From assembly GCF_006542375.1 (NCBI RefSeq), contig NZ_CP038143.1:620001-684000 (forward strand): a stretch of 64,000 nucleotides of DNA, read 5' to 3'. Numbering within the stretch: the first letter of the stretch is position 1; each line of letters begins with the position of its first letter. The notes under the pieces were generated by a model. That model was not told the DNA's origin. It was given only the letters and a program-made list of their open reading frames with translations, and searched no databases. Below, in pieces: positions 43,727 to 54,123 of this stretch. The stretch comes from Oecophyllibacter saccharovorans. Its GTDB lineage: Bacteria; Pseudomonadota; Alphaproteobacteria; Acetobacterales; Acetobacteraceae. The position numbers and the translations under genes were made by a program.

Positions 43727-44215
43727 TTACTGAGCTGCCGGCTCGACATAGGCGCGGATGATCTTGTCAGGCTCCTGCACCATGCCGGAGGGGCCGCTGC
43801 CGCGCTTGATCTTGTCGACGACATTCATGCCCTCGATCACCTTGCCGGCGATCGTGTACTGCCCGTCCAGCGACGGGCTCGGGGCAAACATGATGAAGAA
43901 CTGGCTGTTGGCGCTGTTGGGATCCATCGTGCGGGCCATGCCCAGCGTGCCGCGCTCGAATTTCGCCTTGTCGGTGAATTCGGCCGGCAGGTCAGGCAGC
44001 TTGCTGCCACCGGTACCGGTGCCGGTCGGGTCGCCGCCCTGGGCCATGAAGCCTTCAATCACGCGGTGGAAGGGCACGCCGTTGTAGAAGCCCTCATTGG
44101 CCAGCGTCTTGAGGCGTTCAACGGCCTTGGGCGCCAGGTCGGGGCGCAGGGCGATCACCACCTTGCCTTCCGGCATTTCAAGAACGAGATTTTCGTGTTT
44201 TGCAGCATCGGTCAT
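43727..44215 (-). CDS. Peptidyl-prolyl cis-trans isomerase, cyclophilin type
   Basis: A 162-residue cytoplasmic cyclophilin that speeds proline isomerisation during folding. It has VPFHRVIEGFMAQGGDPTGTGTGG, which carries the catalytic Arg, FERGTLGMARTMDPNSANSQFFI and PSLDGQYTIAGKVIEGM. There is no signal peptide. The second of two nearby ATG codons (44213-44215) was chosen because AGGAG lies eight bases upstream; the first ATG is too close. It lies downstream of gyrA-coaD on the same strand, about 100 bases after coaD. Confidence 0.95.
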   Translation of the reverse strand: MTDAAKHENLVLEMPEGKVVIALRPDLAPKAVERLKTLANEGFYNGVPFHRVIEGFMAQGGDPTGTGTGGSKLPDLPAEFTDKAKFERGTLGMARTMDPNSANSQFFIMFAPSPSLDGQYTIAGKVIEGMNVVDKIKRGSGPSGMVQEPDKIIRAYVEPAAQ

Positions 44216-44319
44216 GTGCATCTCTCCTGGAAAAAACTGTTTTCGTGCTGATCAGCATGTGGGGTGCACAGCCCTTTCCGACAAGGGGCAGAAAGCGCTT
44301 GGAGGAGGGCGGCAGGCTT

Positions 44320-44889
44320 TTATTGCCCTCCTGCTTCCGCGCCCTGTCCGCGGCCCAGCCTGTGTAGGACACGCCTGCGCACCCGCTCGCTGACAAAGGG
44401 GGAAATATCCCCGCCCAGCCGGGCGATCTCCTTGACGATGCGACTGGCTGTGCTGCGGTGGTTTTCAGCAGCGAGCAGAAAGACCGTCTCGATCTCGGGT
44501 GCCAGTCTGCGCAACGCCCCTGAAAGCTGGGTCTCGAAATCGAAATCCCCTGCCGAGCGCAGGCCGCGCACCACCGTTCCGGCACCTGCCTGGCGCACGG
44601 CATCAATCAGCAGCCCGTCAAATCCTACGACCGTGATGCGGTCCCCATGGGGCAGGGTCGCCACCTCATCGCGCACCATTTCCAGCCGTTCCTCCAGGGA
44701 AAGCAGGGGCTGCTTGCCTTCATTGACCGCCACGCCGACCACCAGGCGGTCAAACAGGGCGGCCGCGCGTTCGATCACGTCCAGATGGCCATTGGTGATG
44801 GGATCGAACGTGCCCGGATAAAACCCCGTGCGGTAATCAGGGGCAGGCGGAAGCCCGCCTTCCTGTGCCCCTGCCTTCACCGCGCTCAC
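44320..44889 (-). CDS. coaD: Phosphopantetheine adenylyltransferase
   Basis: CoaD transfers AMP from ATP to 4'-phosphopantetheine, the penultimate step of coenzyme A synthesis. The 189-residue product has the nucleotidyltransferase motif [14 protein letters not shown], then [14 protein letters not shown] and the ISxxxR-like ending [21 protein letters not shown]. It begins at a GTG that overlaps the gyrA stop (44886-44889), so its translation depends on gyrA. About 20 residues precede the usual start. The gyrA-coaD-cyclophilin order is common in Acetobacteraceae and relatives, as far as I recall. Confidence 0.95.
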   Translation of the reverse strand: MSAVKAGAQEGGLPPAPDYRTGFYPGTFDPITNGHLDVIERAAALFDRLVVGVAVNEGKQPLLSLEERLEMVRDEVATLPHGDRITVVGFDGLLIDAVRQAGAGTVVRGLRSAGDFDFETQLSGALRRLAPEIETVFLLAAENHRSTASRIVKEIARLGGDISPFVSERVRRRVLHRLGRGQGAEAGGQ

Positions 44890-47846
44890 GGCTCTTCCGC
44901 AGCATTTCCGGCCGCTTCGCCTTCAGCCAGTACGCCTTCAACAACCGTTTCCCCCTCGTCTCCTTCTCCCTCTCCTTCCCCTTCGCTGCCATCTTCAAGC
45001 ACGGGGAAGACACTGATGATGTGTTCATCCTCATCAACGCGGAACAGGGTCACGCCGCTTGCCATGCGCGACATGACGCGCACCTGGGAAACGGGAAGAC
45101 GGATCAGGCGGCCGGTATCGGTGACCATCATCACGTCAGTGCCGTCGCGCACGCTCAGCGCGCCGACCACCGTGCTGTCAGGCCGCGAGGCGGAAGCGCG
45201 CATGTTGAGCAGCCCCTGCCCGCCGCGCCCAGAAACCCGGTAGTCGTAAGCGGAGGAACGTCGCCCGTGCCCGCTGTCGGTCACTGTCAGCAGCAGCTCT
45301 TCCTGGCGCGCCAGCTCCTCGAATCGCACCTCGTCGATCACGCCCCCGGTTTCGGCAAGCTCAGCCTCTTCTTCCTGCCCCTCCGGATCAGCCTCGAGTT
45401 CCTCGGTGGGTTCAGCCATCGCCGTGGCGACGTCATCTTCTGCGCCCATTTCCGGCGTGTCGCGGCCGCGCATGTTGGCCAGGCGCAGGTAGGCAGCACG
45501 TTCCTCAGGGGTGGCTTCCACATGGTCGAGAACGCAGAGCGACACCACGCGGTCGCCCTTGGCCAGGCGGATGCCGCGCACGCCCGTGCTGCCGCGGCTG
45601 GCAAAGACGCGCACCGTCTCATCAGTGATCTGGAAGCGGATGGCGCGGGCCTTGCGCGTGGCCAGGAACACATCCTGCCCGACGCGGCATGTCGCAACAC
45701 CGATGAGCTGGTCGTCATCCTCCAGCTTCATGGCGATCAGCCCGGAAGCGCGGATGTTGCGGAAATCGCTGAGCCGGTTGCGCCGCACATTGCCGCTGGC
45801 CGTGGCGAAGACGAGGTGCAGGTCATCCCACAGCGTCTCATCCTGCGGCAGCGGCAGCACGGCGGTGATGGTGTCATTGCCCATTTCAGGCAGCAGGTTG
45901 ACCAGCGCGCGCCCCTTGGCTGCCGGCGCAGCTTCAGGCAGGTGCCATACCTTCATGCGGAAGACCTTGCCGCCCGAGGAGAAGAACAGCACCCATTGAT
46001 GGGTATGGGCGGTAAAGCTGCGCACCACCACGTCATCCCCGCGCCGGCCGGCCGCCTTGCGCCCGCGCCCGCCGCGGTTCTGGGCACGGAACAGCTCAAG
46101 CGGGGTGCGCTTGATGAAACCTTCGCGCGTGATGGTCACCACCATCTGGCCCGGCTCGACCAGGCTTTCATCCGTCTGGTCACCCAGCGCGTCAGAAATG
46201 GCCGTCAGGCGCGGCACACCCAAAGCTGTGCGGCTGTGGTGCAGCTCATCGCGCAGCACTTCCATGCGCCGGGGGCGGCTGGAAATGATTTCCAGCAGTT
46301 CCGTGATCCGGTGGGCCACCTCATCAAGCTCCGCCTGGATCTTCTCGCGCTCCATCCCGGTCAGGCGCTGGAGGCGCAGCTCCAGAATGCCGCGGGCCTG
46401 GGCTTCGGTCAGGCGCACCTGGCCGTCCACCACCACATTGCCCTCGTCATGGATCAGCTCCAGCAGGGGCGCGATGGGGCCGGCGGGAAAGGCGCGCGCC
46501 AGCAGCGCCTCACGCGCATGGGCCGCGTCAGGCGCTGCGCGGATCAGGGCGATCACCTCGTCAATATTGGCCACGGCCAGCACGAAACCCACCAGCAGAT
46601 GGGCGCGGTCACGCGCGCGGCCGAGGTCGTAGCGGGCCCGGCGCAGAATCACTTCCTCGCGGAAGTGAATGAAAGCCTCGAGCACTTCCTTGAGGCCCAT
46701 CACGCGGGGCTGGCCTTCATTGAGGGCCAGCATGTTGACGCTGAAGGAGGTCTGGAGCTGGGTGTAGCGGTAGAGCTGGTTGAGCACCACGTCGCCGGTC
46801 GCATCCCGCTTGAGCTCGATCACCACGCGCATGCCCGAGCGGTCGCTTTCATCGCGGATATCGGAAATGCCTTCAACAACCTTGTTGCGCACCAGGTCGG
46901 CAATGCGCTCCTGCAGCGTGGCCTTGTTGACCTGGTAGGGGATCTCCGTCACCACGATAGCCTGACGGTCCTTGCGGATCTCCTCGATCTCCGCCTGAGC
47001 CCGCACGGGAATGGAACCGCGGCCAGTCGCATAGGCCTGGCGGATGCCGTGCCGCCCCATGATGATGCCGCCGGTGGGGAAATCGGGCCCCGGCACGATC
47101 TTCATCAGCTCATCGAGCTCCAGGGCCGGATTTTCCACCAGCGCCAGCGTGGCATCGATGATCTCGGCGGGATTATGGGGCGGAATGTTGGTCGCCATCC
47201 CCACCGCGATGCCGGCAGCCCCATTGACCAGGAGATTGGGGAAGGCCGCCGGCAGCACGGCTGGCTCCATCTCGCTTTCATCATAGTTGGGATGGAAAGG
47301 GACGGTGTCACGGTCGATATCGTCCAGCAGCTGGGAAGCCGCTTTGGCCAGGCGCGCCTCGGTGTAACGCATGGCAGCCGGGCTGTCGCCATCCACGGAG
47401 CCGAAATTGCCCTGCCCGTCGATCAGGCGCAGCCGCATGGACCAGGGCTGGGCCATGCGCACCAGGGCGTCATAGATCGCACTGTCGCCGTGCGGGTGGT
47501 ATTTACCCATCACGTCACCCACCGCGCGCGCCGTCTTGCGGTAGGGCTTGTCAGCGGTGAAGCCGCTTTCGCGCATGGCGTAGAGAATGCGCCTGTGCAC
47601 CGGCTTCAGCCCGTCGCGCACATCCGGCAGGGCGCGGGAAACGATGACCGACATCGCATAAGCGAGATAGGAGGAACGCATTTCATCTGAAATAGTGATC
47701 GGTTCCGCCCCTTTCGGCAGGAACGGCACGGGCGCCGCACCTGCCAGTTCATCAACCTGCGCATCAGAGGGAGAGGCATTCGGATCATGGGGGTCGGTCA
47801 AGGTATGGTCCACCGATTTTTCAGGAGCATTAGAAGGATCTATCAT
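44886..47846 (-). CDS. gyrA: DNA gyrase subunit A
   Basis: GyrA breaks and rejoins DNA as part of the A2B2 gyrase that adds negative supercoils. The 986-residue product has [30 protein letters not shown], the quinolone region [17 protein letters not shown] with Ser and Asp in the susceptible (wild-type) positions, catalytic Tyr in AMRYTEARL, and the GyrA box as QNRGGRG. Six C-terminal blades follow with an acidic insert ([18 protein letters not shown]) and an acidic tail. It is somewhat longer than E. coli GyrA, mostly through the insert and a 35-residue N-terminal extension. coaD overlaps its stop. Confidence 0.97.
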   Translation of the reverse strand: MIDPSNAPEKSVDHTLTDPHDPNASPSDAQVDELAGAAPVPFLPKGAEPITISDEMRSSYLAYAMSVIVSRALPDVRDGLKPVHRRILYAMRESGFTADKPYRKTARAVGDVMGKYHPHGDSAIYDALVRMAQPWSMRLRLIDGQGNFGSVDGDSPAAMRYTEARLAKAASQLLDDIDRDTVPFHPNYDESEMEPAVLPAAFPNLLVNGAAGIAVGMATNIPPHNPAEIIDATLALVENPALELDELMKIVPGPDFPTGGIIMGRHGIRQAYATGRGSIPVRAQAEIEEIRKDRQAIVVTEIPYQVNKATLQERIADLVRNKVVEGISDIRDESDRSGMRVVIELKRDATGDVVLNQLYRYTQLQTSFSVNMLALNEGQPRVMGLKEVLEAFIHFREEVILRRARYDLGRARDRAHLLVGFVLAVANIDEVIALIRAAPDAAHAREALLARAFPAGPIAPLLELIHDEGNVVVDGQVRLTEAQARGILELRLQRLTGMEREKIQAELDEVAHRITELLEIISSRPRRMEVLRDELHHSRTALGVPRLTAISDALGDQTDESLVEPGQMVVTITREGFIKRTPLELFRAQNRGGRGRKAAGRRGDDVVVRSFTAHTHQWVLFFSSGGKVFRMKVWHLPEAAPAAKGRALVNLLPEMGNDTITAVLPLPQDETLWDDLHLVFATASGNVRRNRLSDFRNIRASGLIAMKLEDDDQLIGVATCRVGQDVFLATRKARAIRFQITDETVRVFASRGSTGVRGIRLAKGDRVVSLCVLDHVEATPEERAAYLRLANMRGRDTPEMGAEDDVATAMAEPTEELEADPEGQEEEAELAETGGVIDEVRFEELARQEELLLTVTDSGHGRRSSAYDYRVSGRGGQGLLNMRASASRPDSTVVGALSVRDGTDVMMVTDTGRLIRLPVSQVRVMSRMASGVTLFRVDEDEHIISVFPVLEDGSEGEGEGEGDEGETVVEGVLAEGEAAGNAAEEP

Positions 47847-47973
47847 ACGCCATCCGCAGCTTTCATGCCAGATGCCGCACCCCTGCCTGCCGGGACTTTC
47901 CCGGCTTTTTCCCCTGGTATCTGCCGGTCAGCTTCCCGCCTTCCGTTCCCCGAAAGCCTCTCCCGGCCTGCGC

Positions 47974-49482
47974 ATGACCGTTCCGCCTGAAACCGCCCTT
48001 TCCCCTTCCGTGACAGCCCTGCCCTGGCAGCCCCCCCAAGCCTATCTCGGTCTGCTTTCCCGTAGGCAGGGAGCTTCAGAGGCTGGAAGAGCGTTGCCCT
48101 CCACAGGGCCGGTCTTTCTCGACAGCGGCAGTTTCGACAAGGCCACAGCTGAAAGCCGGGACCGGCAACGCTGGAGCCTGCTGTGTCCCCGCCCCGAGGC
48201 CGCGCTGGTGCTGCCGCGCCTGAAGCCGGGGGGCCAAGACGGGCTGGAACCGCTCCGCCGCTTCGCCCAGGCCCACCGCCCGCCCCGGCCTGTGCCCACC
48301 TCGCCCGATCTACCCTTTACGGGCGGGATTATCGGCGTTCTGTCCTACGGGGCCGGGCTGGCGCTGCAGGACGTGTCTTCTCGCCATGCGGCGCAGGATG
48401 ACTGGCCCCATCTTCTGGCGCTGGTGTGCACCTCCTTCCTGCTGTTCGATCACGCCCGGGAAAAACTCTGGTGGATCAGCCCCGAGCAACACCCCGCCCC
48501 GGCGCCACGCCCGCTGACTGCCGCTTTTCCGCCCCTTGAAAACTGGCAGCCCGATTTCACCGAGCACGGCTGGGGTGAGGCGGTGGAGGAAACGCGCCGC
48601 CTGATCGGTGCGGGAGATATCTTTCAGGCCAATCTGACCATGCGCTGGCATGGCGGCTTCCAGCAGGCTGACGGAACGCACGCTGACCTGGCAGCGCTGT
48701 ACGCCCGCCTGCGCCAGGGCAGCCCCGCCCCTTTCGGGGCTTATCTTGATTTCGGCACCCACCAGCTGATGAGCGCTTCAGTGGAACGCTTTCTCTCACT
48801 TTCTCCGAACGGCACCATTGAAACCCGCCCCATCAAGGGCACCAGCGCCGTTTCGGATGACCCCATAACTGATGCCGCCCTGCGCGACGCCCTGGCGCAG
48901 GACGCGAAGGAACTGGCTGAAAACCTGATGATCACTGACCTGATGCGCAACGATATCGGTCGTGTCAGCCGCCCGGGCAGCGTCAGCGTGCCCCAGTTGG
49001 CCCGTCCTGAACGCTTTGCGCGTGTGCACCACCTCGTCTCCAGCGTGACCGGAAAGCTGGCAGAGGGAGAAGACGCCTTCAGCCTGCTGGAAGCCACCAT
49101 GCCGCCCGGCTCTGTCACCGGCGCGCCCAAGAAGCGGGCGCTGGAGGTCATTGACGCCCTGGAGCGCAGCCCCCGCGGCGCTTATTGCGGCACGCTGTTT
49201 CGCCTGGGCTGGGATGGCGCGCTCGACAGTTCAGTGCTCATCCGCACTGTCACAGGCACGCAGGAAGAGGCCCCCGCACAGGGTTGCGATCCTTCAGCCA
49301 AACCCTCCGGCGCCACCTGCCGCTTCGCCCTGGGTGCGGGCGGAGGAATCACCTGGCCTTCGGAGGCGCAGGCTGAATACCGTGAAACCTGTCTGAAAGC
49401 CGCCCCCCTCCTGCAGGCCCTGCGTGCCGCGCCTAACCCTGAAGACCCGGCCTCCCGGCACCCCCAAAGGCAGGCCCAATGA
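47974..49482 (+). CDS. pabB: Aminodeoxychorismate synthase component I
   Basis: PabB converts chorismate plus ammonia to 4-amino-4-deoxychorismate, the branch to folate. The product (502 residues from ATG 47974) has the chorismate-binding domain with GAGDIFQANLTMRW, SASVERFLSL, IETRPIKGTS, ENLMITDLMRNDIGRVS, MPPGSVTGAPKKRALEVID and RGAYCGTLF. Start is uncertain: no clear ribosome site is seen, and an alternative ATG at 47872 is possible; longer frames overlap gyrA. It overlaps pabC by four bases. The glutamine amidotransferase partner PabA is not in the window. Confidence 0.92.
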   Translation: MTVPPETALSPSVTALPWQPPQAYLGLLSRRQGASEAGRALPSTGPVFLDSGSFDKATAESRDRQRWSLLCPRPEAALVLPRLKPGGQDGLEPLRRFAQAHRPPRPVPTSPDLPFTGGIIGVLSYGAGLALQDVSSRHAAQDDWPHLLALVCTSFLLFDHAREKLWWISPEQHPAPAPRPLTAAFPPLENWQPDFTEHGWGEAVEETRRLIGAGDIFQANLTMRWHGGFQQADGTHADLAALYARLRQGSPAPFGAYLDFGTHQLMSASVERFLSLSPNGTIETRPIKGTSAVSDDPITDAALRDALAQDAKELAENLMITDLMRNDIGRVSRPGSVSVPQLARPERFARVHHLVSSVTGKLAEGEDAFSLLEATMPPGSVTGAPKKRALEVIDALERSPRGAYCGTLFRLGWDGALDSSVLIRTVTGTQEEAPAQGCDPSAKPSGATCRFALGAGGGITWPSEAQAEYRETCLKAAPLLQALRAAPNPEDPASRHPQRQAQ

Positions 49483-50321
49483 ACGCCCAACCCGACTTGT
49501 GGGCCTGGCATGACACGCGCCTTCTCCCGCTTTCAGAAATACGCATCTCCCCGACGGACCGGGGTTTTCTGCTCGGTGACGGACTGTTTGAAACCCTGGG
49601 CGTCACCCAGGGCGCCCCTGCCTGGCCGGCACTGCATTTCGACCGGCTGGAGGCAGGATGCAAGCTGCTCAACCTGCCTGCGCCTGACCGTTCTGCCCTT
49701 CTGGCTGCCATGACGGCCGTGCTGGAGGCCAACAGGCTTACCGAAGGCGCCCTGCGCCTCACCTGGAGCCGGGGTTGCGGGCCACGCGGCCTTTCCCCGC
49801 CCGCGCAACCACGACCAACCCTGCTGATCACCGCCACGCCCGGACCGCCTTCCCTCCCCACGCCCGTGCGGCTGCATATCCCGCAGCAGCGGCGTGATGA
49901 GACCTCGCCCCTCTGCGGGGCCAAGACCCTGTCCATGCTGCCTTCAATCAACGCCCGGCAGGAAGCCCAGGCGATGGGCGCTGATGACGCGCTGCTGCTC
50001 AACCAGCAGGGCCATCTCTGCGAAGCCAGCGCGGCCAATTTTCTGGCGCTGGACCGCAACGGCCTTCTCCTTACCCCGCCCCTGCGCGATGGCCCCCTGC
50101 CAGGCACAGCACGGCGTCGGCTGCTGGAAAGCGGCCTTTGCCGTGAGCAGCGCCTCATCCCCCATGAGCTCCCGGTCCTGCAGAGCGCCTGGCTGATAAC
50201 CGCCCTGGGGGTGACGGAAGTCAGCACTGTTACGATCAATGGGGGGAGCCAGCCTATCTCGCTGGACCTCAATGCTGTCAGGACGCATAACCTGCGCCGG
50301 TTTCTGGCGCGCATTTCCTGA
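49479..50321 (+). CDS. pabC: Aminotransferase class IV, probable 4-amino-4-deoxychorismate lyase
   Basis: A 280-residue PLP enzyme of fold type IV. Overlap with pabB (ATGA at 49479-49482) indicates it is PabC, which splits aminodeoxychorismate to p-aminobenzoate and pyruvate. It has DRGFLLGDGLFETLGV, the Arg region HFDRLEAGCKLL, the PLP Lys in AKTLSMLPSINAR (Lys after GA), and LCEASAANFLALDRNGLLLTPPL. Branched-chain or D-amino acid transaminases share these motifs, so the lyase call depends on context. The two genes form one operon. Confidence 0.88.
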   Translation: MNAQPDLWAWHDTRLLPLSEIRISPTDRGFLLGDGLFETLGVTQGAPAWPALHFDRLEAGCKLLNLPAPDRSALLAAMTAVLEANRLTEGALRLTWSRGCGPRGLSPPAQPRPTLLITATPGPPSLPTPVRLHIPQQRRDETSPLCGAKTLSMLPSINARQEAQAMGADDALLLNQQGHLCEASAANFLALDRNGLLLTPPLRDGPLPGTARRRLLESGLCREQRLIPHELPVLQSAWLITALGVTEVSTVTINGGSQPISLDLNAVRTHNLRRFLARIS

Positions 50322-50340
50322 AACCAGCCTTCCCGGAAGT

Positions 50341-51933
50341 TCAGAAAGCCTGCGCCAACCAATGCCGGAAACGGCTGATCAAGCTCTCTGCCGCCACCGG
50401 GGGCCGCAGAACCGGCTGCACGGAAGATTCCCGCCGCTTCGGGCTGTTTTCCACCGCCTGAACCGGGCGGGGCAGGGTATTCGCCTGTTCACGCGCCTGC
50501 CTTTGGCGCAGCGTCTCAAAGGCGGCCAGGCTGGTGGGGAAGTTTTCAGCCTGGGCTGGCGTCAGATAATGCTGGGTCATCAGAAAAGCCCGCAACCCCT
50601 GCGGGAAAGGCAGGGTCCGTTGCTGGGCCGGCGTGCAATGCGCCTGGGCCTCTTGCGGCATAAGGGTGCACGGCGAGACACCGAACATGGAATTCTTTTC
50701 AACCGGGGCCTGCAGCACAGCCCGCCAGATCCGGTCCTGCGTCTTCTGGTCTGCCGGCCCGCCTGAAGCGGCCAGGCGGCAGGCGATGGCCATGGCATAA
50801 GCCAGAAACCCCGGATTCTGCCTAAGCTTGCGGGCCGCAGCACTTTTGCCTGCCGGGGTGTTGGGCACAGAGGTCATCTCCGCCACAATCCGGCTGAAGG
50901 AGGCCAGCAGGTAAGGACGGTAGGCAGGGGATGCCGTCATATCCGTGGCTATGAGAGAGCGCAGGCCGTCCGGGCCCGGGGGACCCAGGTGCAGGGCTGT
51001 CAGCACCGGCGGCATGATCGACTCCGCATGGGGCGCAAAAGTGTAGTCGAAGCTCTGGTCCTGCAGCACCACAACAGGCGGCACTGCGGGATCGCCCGGC
51101 ACATCGAGAACAGAGGGCAGCCCGCTTCCATCCTGCTGCGGCAGCTCATAGACACGCCACGGGCCCGGCATCCCTGCAGCCTGCGCGCTGACAGTACCGG
51201 GCGTGTCATAGCCGGCGTCATAGTAAAGCCGGATGCGGTCGCAGCAATGGGCCCCGCCGGTATAGGTGGAGACCATCAGCACTGGGGGCGGCTCGGAAGG
51301 CGGCGTGCGCGTTGGGGCCTGGCCCGGTCCCTGCAGGAGGGCGTAAAACCCGGCCTGCAGGTCTGTCTCGGCTCCCAGACCGTAAGGACCGAGCGAGGCT
51401 GTGAACGGGGCCGGGATGACAGGAGCGGCTTTTTCCCCGCCTTCTGGCCCGGCTGAAACAGCCTCTTCCTCCAGGAAGGGATCAGAGAGGGGCAACAGGC
51501 TGAGATCCGGCAGGGGAAAAGCGCCTGGGCGAAGAAACTGCCGCTCCGTCCCCAGGGCCAGAGTGACGACCGGGCATTGCGGGAGCGCAGAAGGCCGGGC
51601 CCCTTTTGAACGCTTTGAATGCGAAGGGGCAGGAGACGTTTCCAGATCAGGGGGCGGGCAGGCCGGGTCCGGGTGGTTGGTGACCGCGAAAAGAGCAAAA
51701 ATCGGCAGGGTTTCGCCTGGTCCATCCTTCCAGACGGCAGCCAGCGTCGCCGCCTCGCCGGCCTTTACCTGCATGCCCAACCCCAGCGCGGCGGCTGGCG
51801 GAACCGAAGCCACTTTTGCTGGAATATGAGCCCGGGGGGTAAGCGTCTGACTGGGCTGGGCCAGGGCTGCAGGAGAGGTCAGACCAAGCCCGGCCAGAAA
51901 AGCAGTGCCTGTCAGGGCCGGGCGGGCGCGCAC
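50341..51933 (-). CDS. Hypothetical secreted protein
   Basis: A 530-residue protein with a signal peptide (TGTAFLAGLGLTSPAALAQ, cleavage near residue 26). The body is Pro/Leu/Ala-rich with no known enzymatic domain. A STYTGGAHCCDRI segment (about residue 230) is a motif seen in uncharacterised exported proteins of many bacteria, and CPP and CRLA residues could give disulfides. It starts five bases after the stop of the gene at 51939-52703, so the two are probably co-transcribed. It is convergent with pabC. Function unknown. Confidence 0.7.
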   Translation of the reverse strand: MRARPALTGTAFLAGLGLTSPAALAQPSQTLTPRAHIPAKVASVPPAAALGLGMQVKAGEAATLAAVWKDGPGETLPIFALFAVTNHPDPACPPPDLETSPAPSHSKRSKGARPSALPQCPVVTLALGTERQFLRPGAFPLPDLSLLPLSDPFLEEEAVSAGPEGGEKAAPVIPAPFTASLGPYGLGAETDLQAGFYALLQGPGQAPTRTPPSEPPPVLMVSTYTGGAHCCDRIRLYYDAGYDTPGTVSAQAAGMPGPWRVYELPQQDGSGLPSVLDVPGDPAVPPVVVLQDQSFDYTFAPHAESIMPPVLTALHLGPPGPDGLRSLIATDMTASPAYRPYLLASFSRIVAEMTSVPNTPAGKSAAARKLRQNPGFLAYAMAIACRLAASGGPADQKTQDRIWRAVLQAPVEKNSMFGVSPCTLMPQEAQAHCTPAQQRTLPFPQGLRAFLMTQHYLTPAQAENFPTSLAAFETLRQRQAREQANTLPRPVQAVENSPKRRESSVQPVLRPPVAAESLISRFRHWLAQAF

Positions 51934-51938
51934 TTTTT

Positions 51939-52703
51939 TCAGTCCGCATCCATCAGGCGCAGCATCTCAGCCACGGCGCGGCGTGAAAGGCGCAGGACGG
52001 GTTGGTCAGCTTCATCATACAGAACCCAGGTCACCGCGCCGCTTTCAGGGGAGATATTCCTGGAAGCGCTCAGACGGGGGCATTCGCCTTCCATGGCTTC
52101 CCCGCGCTCCAGGCTTTCACGCAGCGCTTCAATGCGCGCCACGATATCCTGCGTGCGGCCCAGGGCTTCCTGAATTCTCTCCCGCAGGTCCCGCTCCCTG
52201 TGGGCCAGCTGCAGGAGGTGCAGACGTCGCCCGGCACGACTGCGCGCAGAGCGCGGATGGCCCAGGGCGCGGATCTCGCTTTCCAGCGCGTCTGCTGCCG
52301 CCAGCCGGTCGATATCGTGCAGCAGGCCGCGCCAGGTGCGCAGCATTTCCGACACGTAAACCAGCCACGCTTCCGACTGGGCAGCAAGCTGCTGGACCGG
52401 GCGGGCGGGCAGATGCTCCTCAGCCAGGGCCTGTTGCAGCAGGGCCTGTTCCGCCTGGGCCAGGCTGCCATCCATGCAGGCGATCATATAAGCCCGCTGC
52501 ACCAGGTCAGGGTCATGCTCGGCCAGGTAGAGCCCGCGCAAAGCCGTGTTGAGCTCCCAGAGCGGCAGATCAGTCAGCAAGGCGTCGGCAGGAAACACCT
52601 CCCCGTCACCCGCTTCGAAAGTGGCAAAGGCGCCTTCTTCAGACGAGAAATCAGGCGTGAAATCCGGGGACAGAAAATCCGAAAAAGGGGTGAAAGCGGG
52701 CAT
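51939..52703 (-). CDS. Hypothetical cytoplasmic helical protein
   Basis: A 254-residue Glu/Ala/Leu-rich protein, mostly helical. It has no signal peptide and no TM. It includes a long helix-rich section with ERDLRERIQEALGRTQDIVARIEA (in parts, residues about 165-200) that could form a coiled coil, and an ending VTWVLYDEADQPVLRLSRR that looks like a small beta-domain. ATG 52701-52703 was chosen for its GGAGAG ribosome site; the longer frame to 52844 is less plausible. It is the first gene of a two-gene unit with the secreted protein downstream. Confidence 0.7.
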   Translation of the reverse strand: MPAFTPFSDFLSPDFTPDFSSEEGAFATFEAGDGEVFPADALLTDLPLWELNTALRGLYLAEHDPDLVQRAYMIACMDGSLAQAEQALLQQALAEEHLPARPVQQLAAQSEAWLVYVSEMLRTWRGLLHDIDRLAAADALESEIRALGHPRSARSRAGRRLHLLQLAHRERDLRERIQEALGRTQDIVARIEALRESLERGEAMEGECPRLSASRNISPESGAVTWVLYDEADQPVLRLSRRAVAEMLRLMDAD

Positions 52704-53057
52704 GAAGCAACTCTCCAGTTCTGGCCACCGGGCAGGCCCGGGGTCGGGCCGGACGCGCCTGCATAATCTGCTGATTCTTCCGGCAACGACCTTGCCAGAA
52801 GCCGCAACGGAGGGAAAGCGTTTCCGGCCCAAGACAGTGCCCAAGACAGTGAAAGCGAAAAGAGGCCATGGCTGCCATGACAGACCGGAGAGTCACATTT
52901 GGGTCACATTACAGGCGCATCAGGAAGGAACCGGAGGAAAGAAGTTCGGCCCCGTCCGACAGACCTCATGCCGCCCCGTTTCATTTCTTTTCTGCTCTTT
53001 GTTTGTCGGCAAAATGCCGTGAAAGCCGGAAAGGGGGCGCGTTGAAAGGAGCATATC
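52704..53057. other. Intergenic region with a PhoB-like direct repeat
   Basis: About 354 bases between divergent genes. A direct repeat GTCACATT at 52892-52899 and 52903-52910 is spaced by 11 bases, one helical turn, as in PhoB boxes (GTCAT/GTCAC repeats 11 apart). It lies about 150 bases upstream of the GT8 gene. The assignment is tentative. No other element was seen. Confidence 0.4.
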
Positions 53058-54029
53058 TTGTTAGCCCGCAACCTGCCTGCCAGCCAGACGACCGAGAAGG
53101 TGGTGGAAAACTGCCCGATCGTCATGGGTTTCGACCTCAAATATGCCCGCGCCGGCTTCACGGTCATGCAGTCCGTGCTGGAAACCACGCCTGACGCCCA
53201 GTTCTGCGCCTTCAACGTCCTGCATGACGGCCTGCCCGACTTCGCCCAGCGCCTGGGCCACCTGCTTTTTGACGGGCCCCGCTCCTCCATCACCTTCATC
53301 GACGTGCGGCCGCATTTCGACCATCTCGAGCTTTTCGAGACGCGCCATCTCTCGCGCGCCATGTATTACCGCCTGCTGATCCCCATCCTGTTCCGCGACG
53401 CGCAGGCGGTGATCTATCTTGATTCGGACATGGTGTGCCGCCGCAATATCTTCGCCATGGTCGACGGCCTGCCGCCCGGCGCCTGCCTGGGGGCCGTGCG
53501 CGACAACATCTCGCGCGGCGACCGGGCGCGCGGGGCCATGATGCGCGACGTCATGGACCACGGGCCTGAAGACATGCTTGAGCTCAGCCTGGCTGACTAC
53601 AAGCGCGATGTGGTGGGGCTCGACAATCCCGACCGCTATTTCAATTCAGGCATGGTGTTTTTCCGCCCCTCCGAGATCACCGACAGCGACGTGCAGGCCT
53701 GCTTCGACCTGTGCCATGCGCCGCGCTACTGCCCGGACCAGGACATCCTCAACACCATCTTCGGCGACCGCACCCATCTGCTGCCTGAGCGCTGGAACTA
53801 CGTGCTGACCTTCCCCGAAACCGTTGGGCTCATCCCTGATGACTGGATGCGCCACCACAAGGAGGAGGAGGAACACGCCGCCATCCTCCACTGGCCGGGG
53901 CCCCGCAAGCCGTGGCGCGACCCCAGCGTGCCGCAGGCCGAAGTGTTCCTGGAGATGGGCCGCCGGCTGGATGAACGCCTGCAGGAAGTGGCGCCGGAAT
54001 TCTTCAAAGACGTGCTGCCGGCCAGCTGA
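53058..54029 (+). CDS. Glycosyltransferase family 8 protein
   Basis: A 323-residue GT8 enzyme, which adds hexoses (often galactose or glucose) from UDP-sugars with retention. It has ENCPIVMGFDLKYARAGFTVMQSVL, the metal-binding DxD in VIYLDSDMVCRR, a FNSGMVFFRP block, CPDQDILN and the late HWPGPRKPW motif, all diagnostic. A TTG start at 53058 is supported by AAAGGAG seven bases upstream; no suitable ATG exists nearby. LPS core or other surface-glycan synthesis is plausible, but the acceptor is unknown. It is monocistronic. Confidence 0.9.
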   Translation: MLARNLPASQTTEKVVENCPIVMGFDLKYARAGFTVMQSVLETTPDAQFCAFNVLHDGLPDFAQRLGHLLFDGPRSSITFIDVRPHFDHLELFETRHLSRAMYYRLLIPILFRDAQAVIYLDSDMVCRRNIFAMVDGLPPGACLGAVRDNISRGDRARGAMMRDVMDHGPEDMLELSLADYKRDVVGLDNPDRYFNSGMVFFRPSEITDSDVQACFDLCHAPRYCPDQDILNTIFGDRTHLLPERWNYVLTFPETVGLIPDDWMRHHKEEEEHAAILHWPGPRKPWRDPSVPQAEVFLEMGRRLDERLQEVAPEFFKDVLPAS

Positions 54030-54123
54030 GCGGGCAGAACTGAAACCAGTCCAGCTGCCTGTGTGCTTGAAACACGGGTGAAACCCGATTGAAACTTGCC
54101 GGCCGCTGCCCACATTATGGAGC

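Noticed and set aside
44865-47690. A 941-codon open frame on the plus strand opposite gyrA.
   Set aside because: It lies entirely antisense to a well-conserved gyrA and has His/Ala/Gly-rich low-complexity composition. It is a codon-bias shadow of GC-rich DNA.
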